The notes under the pieces were generated by a model. That model was given only the letters and a program-made list of their open reading frames with translations. It was not told the origin of the DNA and did not search any database. Shown here piece by piece: positions 1 to 6,390 of a stretch of 17,177 bases of DNA (positions are counted from its first letter, which is position 1; every line of letters starts with the position of its first letter). This DNA comes from Bacteroidales bacterium (GTDB taxonomy: Bacteria; Bacteroidota; Bacteroidia; Bacteroidales; P3). The DNA is taken from NCBI GenBank assembly GCA_016281475.1, contig JAEEIS010000027.1:1-17177 (forward strand). Direction: 5' to 3'. Made by a program: the position numbers and the translations under genes.

Positions 1-952
1 GCACCCGTGCGGCATATTCCACTCCCGCTGCCAGGCCTCTCAAGGTGCATTCGGGCGTGGTGGTTGCCAGTGTGGAATACCCTTCTGGGTCGTCGTTCGC
101 CGGGCCGTATGCCACCTCCCATGCGTGGTTGTTCTCGCCACACTCCCAAGCCAGGTACACTCCATCTGTGTCCTGCGATTGCAGGTTGAGCCCCACAGGC
201 CTCCAACACCTCGGCTGCGTCGTGTCAATGATGGGGAAGATAATCCAGACCCTGTCCTCATATTTGTGCTCCCACTGAAAGCCGGTCCAATCCCCTTTCC
301 TTTTAAAATGCTGAGGATAACATAATGTTATATTTCCAAATGGCGAGTAATACGCACTCATGGCAGGTGGCCCCGGATAGGTCATCGTTGACGAATCAAC
401 AACCCCATTATAATTAGTGGTAGCAACATAGAATGAATCTGTCACAAAGACAGGTTCGTCAAAATACACCTCATATATGGGGTAATATCCTACCTCGACA
501 GAATACCGCGAGTCACGCCATACATAATAGAGTTTCATCATCCGCGTAGTATCGCGAACATTGTAAGTCTGCGATGCCAGTACGGTCATTCCCGTGTCGG
601 TTGGCTTATACAAAATAAAGCTCTCATGCCAATTGTCGAAAGACGTATCAGCGCATTGTGCATAACAAGGGAGCGGTGGGTCTGGCACATATTCTGACCT
701 AGAATACGCCGCAATCCCTATCACTTTAAGTGTAGAGTCCGTGTAGTTATATTTCGCTACTTCTGTTGGTTGAGCCATCGAAAGAGACTTGTGGCACTCG
801 GGTTTGCTCACATGGAATTCTGCCGAGTCGAACCAAAATTGATAAAAATAGGTTGGCTCGCGCCCCATGATGGTGTCCATTATATGGGGTGTTTGCGCCA
901 CCGAAATGTTGCAACTAGCAAGAACGGCAAGAACAAGAATAAGTTTCTTCAT
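1..952 (-). CDS. Secreted protein of unknown function with a C-terminal fibronectin-III-like domain (3' end outside window)
   Basis: An open frame runs without a stop from an ATG at 952-950 to the window edge, giving 317 codons. The protein begins MKKLILVLAVLASCNISVAQ, a typical signal peptide; the internal Cys at residue 14 could alternatively be a lipobox (LASC). Residues about 20-250 are rich in Tyr, Asp and Thr and match no family I recognise. From about residue 255 the pattern changes to a fibronectin-III-like strand pattern (GVYLAWE, WEVAYGP, then TLRGLAAGVEYAARV just before the edge), so more domain follows outside the window. It starts 10 bp after the stop of the upstream secreted protein, so the two are probably co-transcribed. 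Export to the envelope or cell surface is inferred; the function is unknown. A frame open for 950 bases with a signal peptide makes the gene itself secure. Confidence 0.8.
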   Translation of the reverse strand, partial: MKKLILVLAVLASCNISVAQTPHIMDTIMGREPTYFYQFWFDSAEFHVSKPECHKSLSMAQPTEVAKYNYTDSTLKVIGIAAYSRSEYVPDPPLPCYAQCADTSFDNWHESFILYKPTDTGMTVLASQTYNVRDTTRMMKLYYVWRDSRYSVEVGYYPIYEVYFDEPVFVTDSFYVATTNYNGVVDSSTMTYPGPPAMSAYYSPFGNITLCYPQHFKRKGDWTGFQWEHKYEDRVWIIFPIIDTTQPRCWRPVGLNLQSQDTDGVYLAWECGENNHAWEVAYGPANDDPEGYSTLATTTPECTLRGLAAGVEYAARV

Positions 953-962
953 ATTGATATTA

Positions 963-2684
963 TTATTGTTGGCAGATAATCTCCTTTGTATACACTTCTA
1001 TTGTTACGGATTGTATGACAGTGCTAAAAGCCGCATTATAGTCACCATCAGCTGTAGGAGATATTCGTAGATGCGTGAATTGAGGGGCATTATTTACATG
1101 GTTGATAATGTCGCCTATGCTACCTTTATGATAGTGGGTGGCTATCGGTTCGGACACTGAAACACATTCGTAAGGCACGGCTTTTATCGACCCCAATAGA
1201 AGGGGCGGGTCTGTAAGGCTATAGTTACCAGAAATGCAGAAATGTGCCGGGGCCAGTCCTCCCGATAGGGAATGCAGGGGGCGTGTCGGTTCGGCGAGGT
1301 GGTATCGGCTTACCGGGGCTGTGGGCTGTTGTATAGGGAACGCATCGATGGAAAAATTGTTGTCGGTGACCCCAGGGGCATAGCTTTGACGTTGCAAAAC
1401 CAACACGCAGCGGCTGACCGAGTCGTACACCATGCCCTGAATAGTCCATTGCGCGGCCGTGTCAATAGGTGAGTCTGACAGTCCATGGTCCTGTAGGTCA
1501 ATTATTCTGTTGTAGTGAAGTTTTATAGTGTCATCAGGGTCGGGGGGCAGTATAAGCCCGGGGTCGGGGTCGGGGCCGATAACTCCTCCAGAACCTCCGG
1601 TAGGGTCATAATAAACCCCACCCGCTCCATTAGGGGGCGGTACATGAAGCATATCGGCAATATCTATGACCTTGACGGTGGTTCCATAGATATGCTGGTC
1701 CAACCACGAGTAGGTAAGATAGGCCAGAGCCACAGTATCCTTGTTGGTGTGTATGAGCAATGGATACCTTATTTTTAAATTATTAAAATCACCAACTCCG
1801 GAAAGTAAACCGTCTGCCCACATGAAATTGTAACTTTGGAATGGAGGGGTACGATGAATTGTGTCGAATATGGACGGGTCACGGTTTTCATTAATTGGAT
1901 CATAGCTTACGCTCTGAGGCTTAGTGAAAACCCTCAGATATAAATATTGTAAGTTGGCTTTAGGTGCAACTGTCATGACATAATTGTCTGTCACTGCCAC
2001 ATCGGAATATACTTCCATACCGTTATCCCTGTGTATGTAATACCACCAGTCGCCAGATGAAAATTCATGCACCACGTCTGCGATGAAATTTCCTCCATTA
2101 AAAAGAGAGTCCCTCGTAGTACTCCATCCTCCAGTACAGATAACGTGGATGCCGTTTGCAACCTTGAATACCTCAATCTTGGAGGGATTGTTTATAAACC
2201 AATATATAGGTGAATCAGGTGTGCCTGGCTGCTGGTTGAACGTTAACGTGTGAATAAGATCTGTGCCAGCAAATAGTTGCGGGATGCAGAAATAGCCGAC
2301 ATAACCCATATAGAATGGCGACGTGCTTGACGCGGTAACATTAGCGTACCCGCAGAAATAGAGCGTGTCCTCCAATATCTCCATATCGGTCACTCTCGGC
2401 CAGTAACTATTGTCAAACTCTGCCACTTTGTATACGTTGCCAGTCGGGTCGTAATACACAAATTTGGCAGTGGAGCTAAGTATCACATCCGCATTATATG
2501 GGTCGTATTCGATGTTCTGAATATAGGTTATCTGCGCGTTGTCCTTCCATGCGCGGGTAATCGACTTGGTCGTCTTTGAGTTTTCTGGGGCCGACAGCAC
2601 TTCTTCATAAGCTCCCTGCCCAAATGCTACACCCTGCGACACCAGCAATGCAATAAATAAAAAACTAATTCTCAATACTTTCAT
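963..2684 (-). CDS. Secreted protein of unknown function (573 aa)
   Basis: The protein has a clear Sec signal peptide (MKVLRISFLFIALLVSQGVA, likely cleavage near residues 22-23) and then about 550 mostly beta-rich residues with many Tyr, Trp and Asp. Residues about 349-385 are a Pro/Gly/Asp-rich linker (PPPNGAGG, GPDPDPG, PPDPDD) that divides a 325-residue N-terminal part from a 190-residue C-terminal part. The N-terminal part has repeated short hydrophobic strands with DPxG turns (YYDPTGNVY), which could suggest a beta-propeller, but I cannot assign a family. No membrane segment follows the signal and no obvious C-terminal sorting domain is seen. It is the first gene of a two-gene secreted unit and has a good promoter in the palindrome upstream. 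Its base composition is more A/T-rich than the housekeeping genes to the right, which may reflect acquisition. Function unknown. Confidence 0.85.
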   Translation of the reverse strand: MKVLRISFLFIALLVSQGVAFGQGAYEEVLSAPENSKTTKSITRAWKDNAQITYIQNIEYDPYNADVILSSTAKFVYYDPTGNVYKVAEFDNSYWPRVTDMEILEDTLYFCGYANVTASSTSPFYMGYVGYFCIPQLFAGTDLIHTLTFNQQPGTPDSPIYWFINNPSKIEVFKVANGIHVICTGGWSTTRDSLFNGGNFIADVVHEFSSGDWWYYIHRDNGMEVYSDVAVTDNYVMTVAPKANLQYLYLRVFTKPQSVSYDPINENRDPSIFDTIHRTPPFQSYNFMWADGLLSGVGDFNNLKIRYPLLIHTNKDTVALAYLTYSWLDQHIYGTTVKVIDIADMLHVPPPNGAGGVYYDPTGGSGGVIGPDPDPGLILPPDPDDTIKLHYNRIIDLQDHGLSDSPIDTAAQWTIQGMVYDSVSRCVLVLQRQSYAPGVTDNNFSIDAFPIQQPTAPVSRYHLAEPTRPLHSLSGGLAPAHFCISGNYSLTDPPLLLGSIKAVPYECVSVSEPIATHYHKGSIGDIINHVNNAPQFTHLRISPTADGDYNAAFSTVIQSVTIEVYTKEIICQQ

Positions 2685-2714
2685 GGCGCATCTTTTTTAA
2701 GTTATGTATTTTTT

Positions 2715-2773
2715 CGCCTGCAAATTTACACTTTTTTTTTCAATCACAAACTTTTTTTGTAAATTTGCAGGCG
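2715..2773. promoter_or_regulatory. Divergent promoter pair inside a perfect 16-bp inverted repeat
   Basis: The arms at 2715-2730 (CGCCTGCAAATTTACA) and 2758-2773 are exact reverse complements, separated by 27 A/T-rich bases. Each arm holds the Bacteroidota -7 consensus TAnnTTTG as TAAATTTG: on the plus strand at 2760-2767 and on the minus strand at 2729-2722. For the minus gene (start 2684) a -33-like TTTG lies 18 bases upstream (2750-2747). The plus strand has only TTTC at the equivalent place (2738-2741). Predicted leaders are short, about 30 nt (minus) and about 20 nt (plus). The symmetry could also serve a regulator binding both promoters. Confidence 0.6.
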
Positions 2774-2793
2774 GATTCAAAAAACAAATTACC

Positions 2794-3069
2794 ATGGGAC
2801 TTTTAGACAAACTACTTGGGAACAAAGACATTATCAAACAGGCCGAGGCCCTCATTGGCAACGCCAACGTGATGGAAATCCTGAAATCGCTGACCGGCAA
2901 CAAGGACTTTATGTCCAAGCTGGCAGGTGCCAAAAGCGAGAACGAAATCCAGAACCTCATCACCAATGCCATCGACGCGCTGAAGGACAAGAAGCTGACC
3001 GACGCGGAGAAGAAGGCCCTCTCCGACCAGCTCAAAAATCTCGCTGGCGGCATGATGGGAAAGAGGTAG
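2794..3069 (+). CDS. Small hypothetical helical protein (91 aa)
   Basis: I place the start at the ATG at 2794 (MGLLDKLLGNKD), because the frame upstream of it runs through the palindromic promoter region and would add low-complexity Phe-rich sequence. The product is 91 residues with no signal peptide or membrane segment. It is predicted to be almost all alpha-helical, Lys/Asp/Asn-rich, with a Lys/Asp/Leu repeat toward the C-terminus (DALKDKKLTDAEKKALSDQL) and a Gly/Met-rich end (GGMMGKR). It is probably cytoplasmic. I do not recognise the family; the start MGLLDKLLG recalls small DUF937/YidB-like proteins, but this is weak. It is transcribed alone, with its own promoter, and faces the msrA gene tail to tail. 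Codon use looks like that of the conserved genes in the window. Confidence 0.75.
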   Translation: MGLLDKLLGNKDIIKQAEALIGNANVMEILKSLTGNKDFMSKLAGAKSENEIQNLITNAIDALKDKKLTDAEKKALSDQLKNLAGGMMGKR

Positions 3070-3112
3070 CAACTCCCGACATAAATCTCTAATTATTGCA
3101 CCCATCAAGTAT

Positions 3113-3139
3113 CCTTTTTCGCTATATAAGCGAAGAAGG
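3113..3139. terminator. Hairpin between converging genes, possible terminator
   Basis: CCTTTTTCGCT at 3113-3123 pairs with AGCGAAGAAGG at 3129-3139 around the loop ATATA, with one G-U pair in 11. It lies between the stop of the 91-aa gene (3069) and the stop of msrA (3258). No U-tract follows on either strand, so a terminator role is uncertain. The rest of 3070-3257 shows no gene; it also holds ACTCCCGA (3072-3079) and its reverse complement (3173-3180), which enclose this hairpin. Confidence 0.35.
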
Positions 3140-3257
3140 AGCGAATAAGATACGAACATGGAGCGACCATTCTCGGGAGTCAGGCTGTAGCCAGTAGCAC
3201 TTTTGTCGAGAGTGGCGGGCGATGTTTGGCGCAAATCCGAGTGCCGAACAGCAAGCG

Positions 3258-4232
3258 TTAGATAATCGACGCGGGGCGGAAGAGGATGGCGGCGAGCTGC
3301 TCGAGGTAGTGGCGGTCGCAATCGTCGAAGGTGGCATGGTGCTGGCTGTCGATGTCGAGGACGGCCACGATGTTTTCTTTGTCGAATATGGGCACGACGA
3401 TTTCGCTGCGCGAGGCGGCACTGCAGGCTATGTGGCCGGGGAATGCCTCCACGTCTGGGACGACCACGGTGCTACGCTGCTGCCACGCGGTGCCGCAGAC
3501 TCCACGGCCGTAGCCGATGTGCATGCAGGCCACGGGGCCTTGGAAGGGCCCCAGCAACAATTCCTCCCCTACCACGCGGTAGAATCCCGTCCACCAGAAA
3601 TGGAAGGTGTCGTGCAGCAGCGCGGCGGTGTTGGCCATGAGGGCGACGAGGTCTGTCTCGCCTTCGGCCAGTGAGGTCAGCTGACGCAACAGGAGGTTGT
3701 AGCGTTCGCACTTCTCATGCGTGGCGGTGTCGCTATTGTTGCGGGCGTATGCAAAGAGCTCGACGGGCAGGTGGCAGTAGCCCGCGGGGTTGGCATCGAG
3801 ATAGTCCTGATGGTAGTCCTCGGCACGGTAAAAGTTGGTGAGGGGCAGCACCTCGACTTGGAGGGGCAGCCCGTAGTGCTTGGCCTCCTCGGCCATGAGG
3901 TAGCGGATGAGGGGAAGGTCGGCGGGGTCGGTGTAGTAGATACCGGTGCGGTAGCGGGTGCCGCGGTCTTCGCCCTGCTGGTTGAGGCTGGTGGGGTCGA
4001 TGGCCTTGAAATACATTTCCAGCAGGAAACGCAGACTGACGCGGAGGGGGTCGTAGCGCAGATGCACGGTCTCGGCGTAGCCGGTAGTGTCGGTGTAGAC
4101 CTCCTGATAGGTGGGGTTCACGGTGTGTCCGTTGGCGAAGCCTACTTCGGTGAAGGTGACACCGTCGATTTGCTTGAAAAAATGCTCGGCGCCCCAGAAG
4201 CAGCCGGCGGCAAGGTATAGTTCTTTTTGCAT
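3258..4232 (-). CDS. msrA: Fused methionine sulfoxide reductase: MsrA plus GAF-type free-Met-R-sulfoxide reductase
   Basis: Residues 1-160 form an MsrA domain with the catalytic motif GCFWG (Cys11), the conserved GTRYRTGIYY stretch and YHQDYL (140-145). MsrA reduces the S-epimer of methionine sulfoxide, free or in proteins. Residues 175-320 form a GAF domain of the fRMsr (MsrC) type, which reduces free methionine-R-sulfoxide. All three Cys known from that family are present: Cys236 (GPVACMHI), Cys246 (GRGVCGTA) and Cys270 (PGHIACSAAS). The total of 324 residues equals about one MsrA plus one fRMsr, and both sites look intact, so one chain should clear both epimers of free methionine sulfoxide. 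No signal peptide is seen, so it should act in the cytoplasm with a thioredoxin-type reductant. It is last in a minus-strand series, and one of the palindromic 12-bp-repeat arrays lies in its 5' flank. No separate msrB is visible. Confidence 0.9.
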   Translation of the reverse strand: MQKELYLAAGCFWGAEHFFKQIDGVTFTEVGFANGHTVNPTYQEVYTDTTGYAETVHLRYDPLRVSLRFLLEMYFKAIDPTSLNQQGEDRGTRYRTGIYYTDPADLPLIRYLMAEEAKHYGLPLQVEVLPLTNFYRAEDYHQDYLDANPAGYCHLPVELFAYARNNSDTATHEKCERYNLLLRQLTSLAEGETDLVALMANTAALLHDTFHFWWTGFYRVVGEELLLGPFQGPVACMHIGYGRGVCGTAWQQRSTVVVPDVEAFPGHIACSAASRSEIVVPIFDKENIVAVLDIDSQHHATFDDCDRHYLEQLAAILFRPASII

Positions 4233-4250
4233 GTTATGAGGATATTTGAA

Positions 4251-4386
4251 AGGGAGTTGTAATTTAATAGGGAGTTTAAGAGGGAGTAAAAGTGGGAGTA
4301 AAAAAGGGAGTTAAATAGGACAAATGTTTTGTCGACAATTGTATTGTCCACTTTAACTCCCATTTTAACTCCCATTTTAACTCCAT
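4251..4386. repeat. Palindromic array of converging 12-bp repeats, copy 1
   Basis: A 32-bp core (4318-4349; GGACAAATG at one end, TTGTCGACAA in the middle, TTGTCC at the other end) is flanked on both sides by tandem 12-bp units of the form nnTTTAACTCCC pointing away from it. There are three units on the right (4350-4385) and about five on the left, seen as AGGGAGTTAAAT and variants. The whole region lies between the xerD stop and the msrA start and would fold into a long hairpin as RNA. A second copy lies on the other side of xerD. The peptides it would encode (ILTPILTP) are a by-product of a 12-base period. Confidence 0.85.
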
Positions 4387-4406
4387 ATATGCCAATTTAT
4401 ATAAGT

Positions 4407-5306
4407 TTACTTTTTATAGTGGGGATGGTAGGTGGTGATGGTGTCGCGGAGGTATTGGTGGGTGAGGTGGGTGTAGATCTGGGTGGTGGAGAGGCTTTCG
4501 TGGCCCAGCATCTCCTGCACGGCACGGAGGTCGGCACCATTCTGTACCAGCTCGGTGGCGAAGCTGTGGCGCAGGCTGTGGGGCGAGACGTTCTTGTGCA
4601 GGCCCGCCTTCTCGACGGCCTCCTTGATGAACTGGAAGACGGCCACGCGCGTGAGGTGGTGCCCCCGTAGGCTGAGGAAGACGTACTTCTCCTCGCCGGG
4701 CTGGGGCGTGATTTGGCTGCGGAGGGTGTGGATATAGTCGTAGAGCAGGCGTAAGGCGCGGGGGTTGATGGGCACCCAGCGTTCCTTGTTGCCCTTGCCT
4801 ACGACCTGCAGCATCTCCTCCTCGAAATAGATGTTGGAGAGGCGGAGGCCCACCAGCTCGGAGACACGGAGGCCGCAGCCGTAGAGCACTTCGACGATGA
4901 CATAGTTGCGGGCCTGATGGGGCTGGCTACGGTCGAAGGTGGCCTGGAGGGCTGTGACATCCTCGTCGGTGAGCACGTCGGGCAGGTGCTGGGGACGGCT
5001 GGGCATGTCGACCAGCTCGGCAGGGTTTTCGGCTATCACGTCTAGGATGACCAGCATACGGAAGAAGGTGCGCAGGCCCGAGAGGATACGGCACTGGCTG
5101 GTGACGGCAATGCCGGTTTCGTTGAGTTCCTTGAAAAGGCCTTGGATGTGGGCGGGGGTGACATCCTGCGGCTCGACGCCCAGCGGCTCGACATAGCGGC
5201 GCAGGTGCTCCACATCGCGCAGGTAGGCCTGCACCGAGTTGTCGGCGAGGTTGCGCTCCAGGCGTAGGTGCGCCTCAAAATCGCGGATGTAGCGTGGCCA
5301 GGACAT
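4407..5306 (-). CDS. xerD: XerD-like tyrosine site-specific recombinase
   Basis: The protein has 299 residues, the normal length for XerC/XerD. Residues 1-90 are the SAM-like core-binding domain (YIRDFEAHLRLERNLADNSV), and 105-295 are the catalytic domain. The full active-site set is visible: Arg147 (GCGLRVSEL), Lys171 (VVGKGNKER), His243 and Arg246 (SPHSLRHSFAT), His269 (MLGHESLSTTQ) and the nucleophile Tyr278 (IYTH). Such enzymes resolve chromosome dimers at dif during division; single-gene relatives serve mobile elements or invertible promoters. The housekeeping-like sequence and the cell-wall gene neighbours favour a chromosomal XerD. Its gene is bracketed by two inverted copies of a palindromic repeat array, an arrangement that could also mean the gene has travelled with them or acts on them. 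There is no integrase arm-binding extension. XerC versus XerD is decided by overall likeness only. Confidence 0.88.
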   Translation of the reverse strand: MSWPRYIRDFEAHLRLERNLADNSVQAYLRDVEHLRRYVEPLGVEPQDVTPAHIQGLFKELNETGIAVTSQCRILSGLRTFFRMLVILDVIAENPAELVDMPSRPQHLPDVLTDEDVTALQATFDRSQPHQARNYVIVEVLYGCGLRVSELVGLRLSNIYFEEEMLQVVGKGNKERWVPINPRALRLLYDYIHTLRSQITPQPGEEKYVFLSLRGHHLTRVAVFQFIKEAVEKAGLHKNVSPHSLRHSFATELVQNGADLRAVQEMLGHESLSTTQIYTHLTHQYLRDTITTYHPHYKK

Positions 5307-5336
5307 GTGGGGAATTGAAAGTTGAAAATTGAAAAA

Positions 5337-5474
5337 GGGTGTTAAAGGGGGAGCAATAAAAGGGAGTTAAATGGGGAGTTAAATAGGACAATACATTTGG
5401 CGACAAAGCATTTGTCCATTTTAACTCCCATTTTAACTTCCACTTTAACTCCCATTTTAACTCCCCATTTACAC
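5337..5474. repeat. Palindromic array of converging 12-bp repeats, copy 2 (core inverted relative to copy 1)
   Basis: The core at 5386-5417, read on the minus strand, matches the copy 1 core at 29 of 32 positions, so the two cores flank xerD in opposite orientation. Four 12-bp units (ATTTTAACTCCC and variants) follow at 5418-5465. On the left the reverse-complement units AGGGAGTTAAAT, GGGGAGTTAAAT and two degenerate ones extend to about 5337. The array fills the gap between the mtgA stop (5478) and the xerD start (5306), apart from a short A/T spacer (TTGAAAGTTGAAAATTG) at 5315-5331. Confidence 0.85.
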
Positions 5475-5477
5475 CAA

Positions 5478-6350
5478 TTATTTCTTTCTTTTATTAAGGG
5501 TCTCGCCGTCGGTGAGGAGCCACCAGACGAAGTCCCAGAGGTTCTCCTCCTCCATCATCTCCAGATAGCGCGGGTTGAGGTCTTCGCGCTTGGCATCGAG
5601 ATTGATGCGGCCGTAGCTGTTCATGCGTCCCTGCACCACGGACGACTGCCTATTGAGGTAGCGCGACGGCCGACCGGGATTGCTCTTTAGGGGGGTGGGC
5701 AGGCAGACGGCCAGCAGGGCGGCCTCGCGCTTGGAGAGCTTGGCGGCAGAGTGTCCGAAATAGTGCTGGCTGGCAGCCTCGCAGCCGTAGATGCCGTCGC
5801 CAAACTCGATGATGTTCAGGTAGCACTCCATGATGCGTTTCTTGCTCCAGACAAGTTCGATGAGTGAGGTGTAGTAGGCTTCTGCCGCCTTGCGGAGCAT
5901 GCTGTGCTTGTGGGTGAGGAAGCAGTTTTTGGCGGTCTGCTGGCTGATGGTGCTGCCGCCACGGTGGCGACGGCCTTTCTTGCCTTCTACATAGGCCATC
6001 TTCATCTGTCGGATGTCGAAGCCATGGTGGTACATATAGAGTCCGTCCTCCGACACCACGACGGCATTGACCAGATTTGGGGAGATTTCGTCAATGGGCA
6101 CATAGTCGCGCTCGAAACGCACCACGCGGTCGGGATCCTTCACCTGCTGGAAGAAGCGTTTGACCATCAGCGGGGTGAGCGGAGGATTGAAGATGGCGCA
6201 GAAGAGCACCTGGAAGATGGTGAACGCCCACACGGCCAGTATGGTGACCCATACGACGCGCCATATCTTACGTCCGAGACTGAGCTGACGCCAGCGTTTG
6301 CGGGTTGAGCGACGACGCTTGTTCTTTTTGCTAGTATTCTTTTTTGACAT
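5478..6350 (-). CDS. mtgA: Monofunctional peptidoglycan transglycosylase (GT51)
   Basis: This enzyme polymerises lipid II into glycan strands at the outer face of the cytoplasmic membrane. The Lys/Arg-rich start (KKNTSKKNKRRRSTRKR) is cytoplasmic, and one membrane helix spans about 29-52. The GT51 motifs follow in order: EDGLYMYHHGFD with catalytic Glu101 (101-112), GGSTISQQTAKNCF (131-144), RKAAEAYYTSLIEL (153-166), KKRIMECYLN (170-179) and GIYGCEAASQHYFG (187-199). There is no transpeptidase domain, as expected for MtgA. At 290 residues it is a little longer than E. coli MtgA because of the basic N-terminus and a C-terminal tail with FVWWLL. It starts 19 bp after the end of the double GT51 gene and is a paralogue of both of its domains, so it is probably co-transcribed with it. 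All catalytic motifs look intact. Confidence 0.93.
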   Translation of the reverse strand: MSKKNTSKKNKRRRSTRKRWRQLSLGRKIWRVVWVTILAVWAFTIFQVLFCAIFNPPLTPLMVKRFFQQVKDPDRVVRFERDYVPIDEISPNLVNAVVVSEDGLYMYHHGFDIRQMKMAYVEGKKGRRHRGGSTISQQTAKNCFLTHKHSMLRKAAEAYYTSLIELVWSKKRIMECYLNIIEFGDGIYGCEAASQHYFGHSAAKLSKREAALLAVCLPTPLKSNPGRPSRYLNRQSSVVQGRMNSYGRINLDAKREDLNPRYLEMMEEENLWDFVWWLLTDGETLNKRKK

Positions 6351-6360
6351 AGTTAACGGG

Positions 6361-6390
6361 GGTTAGAGGTTAGGGGTTAGAGGTTAGGGG
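6361..6390. repeat. Short tandem repeat of GGTTAGAGGTTAG units
   Basis: Two units (GGTTAGAGGTTAG and GGGTTAGAGGTTAG) stand side by side across the 3' end of the double GT51 gene and the gap before mtgA. Read on the minus strand they supply its last codons (LTSNP and the stop). The same words recur before the folC 3' end (CCTCTAACCCCTAACC, 15976-15991), so this is a dispersed short repeat of the genome rather than gene sequence. Confidence 0.6.

Noticed and set aside
2704..2793. N-terminal extension of the 91-residue protein
   Set aside because: The codons fall in the promoter palindrome and encode a Phe-rich low-complexity stretch; the ATG at 2794 fits the predicted transcript start.
4329..4670. 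Open frame starting in the repeat array and encoding Ile-Leu-Thr-Pro repeats; a similar one starts at 5397
   Set aside because: A 12-base repeat unit keeps a frame open by itself; the frames then run antisense through xerD and mtgA, and no family or independent start signal supports them.
4251..5474. Tandem 12-bp repeats considered as a CRISPR array
   Set aside because: Units are only 12 bp, directly adjacent without unique spacers, symmetric about a core, and no cas genes are present.
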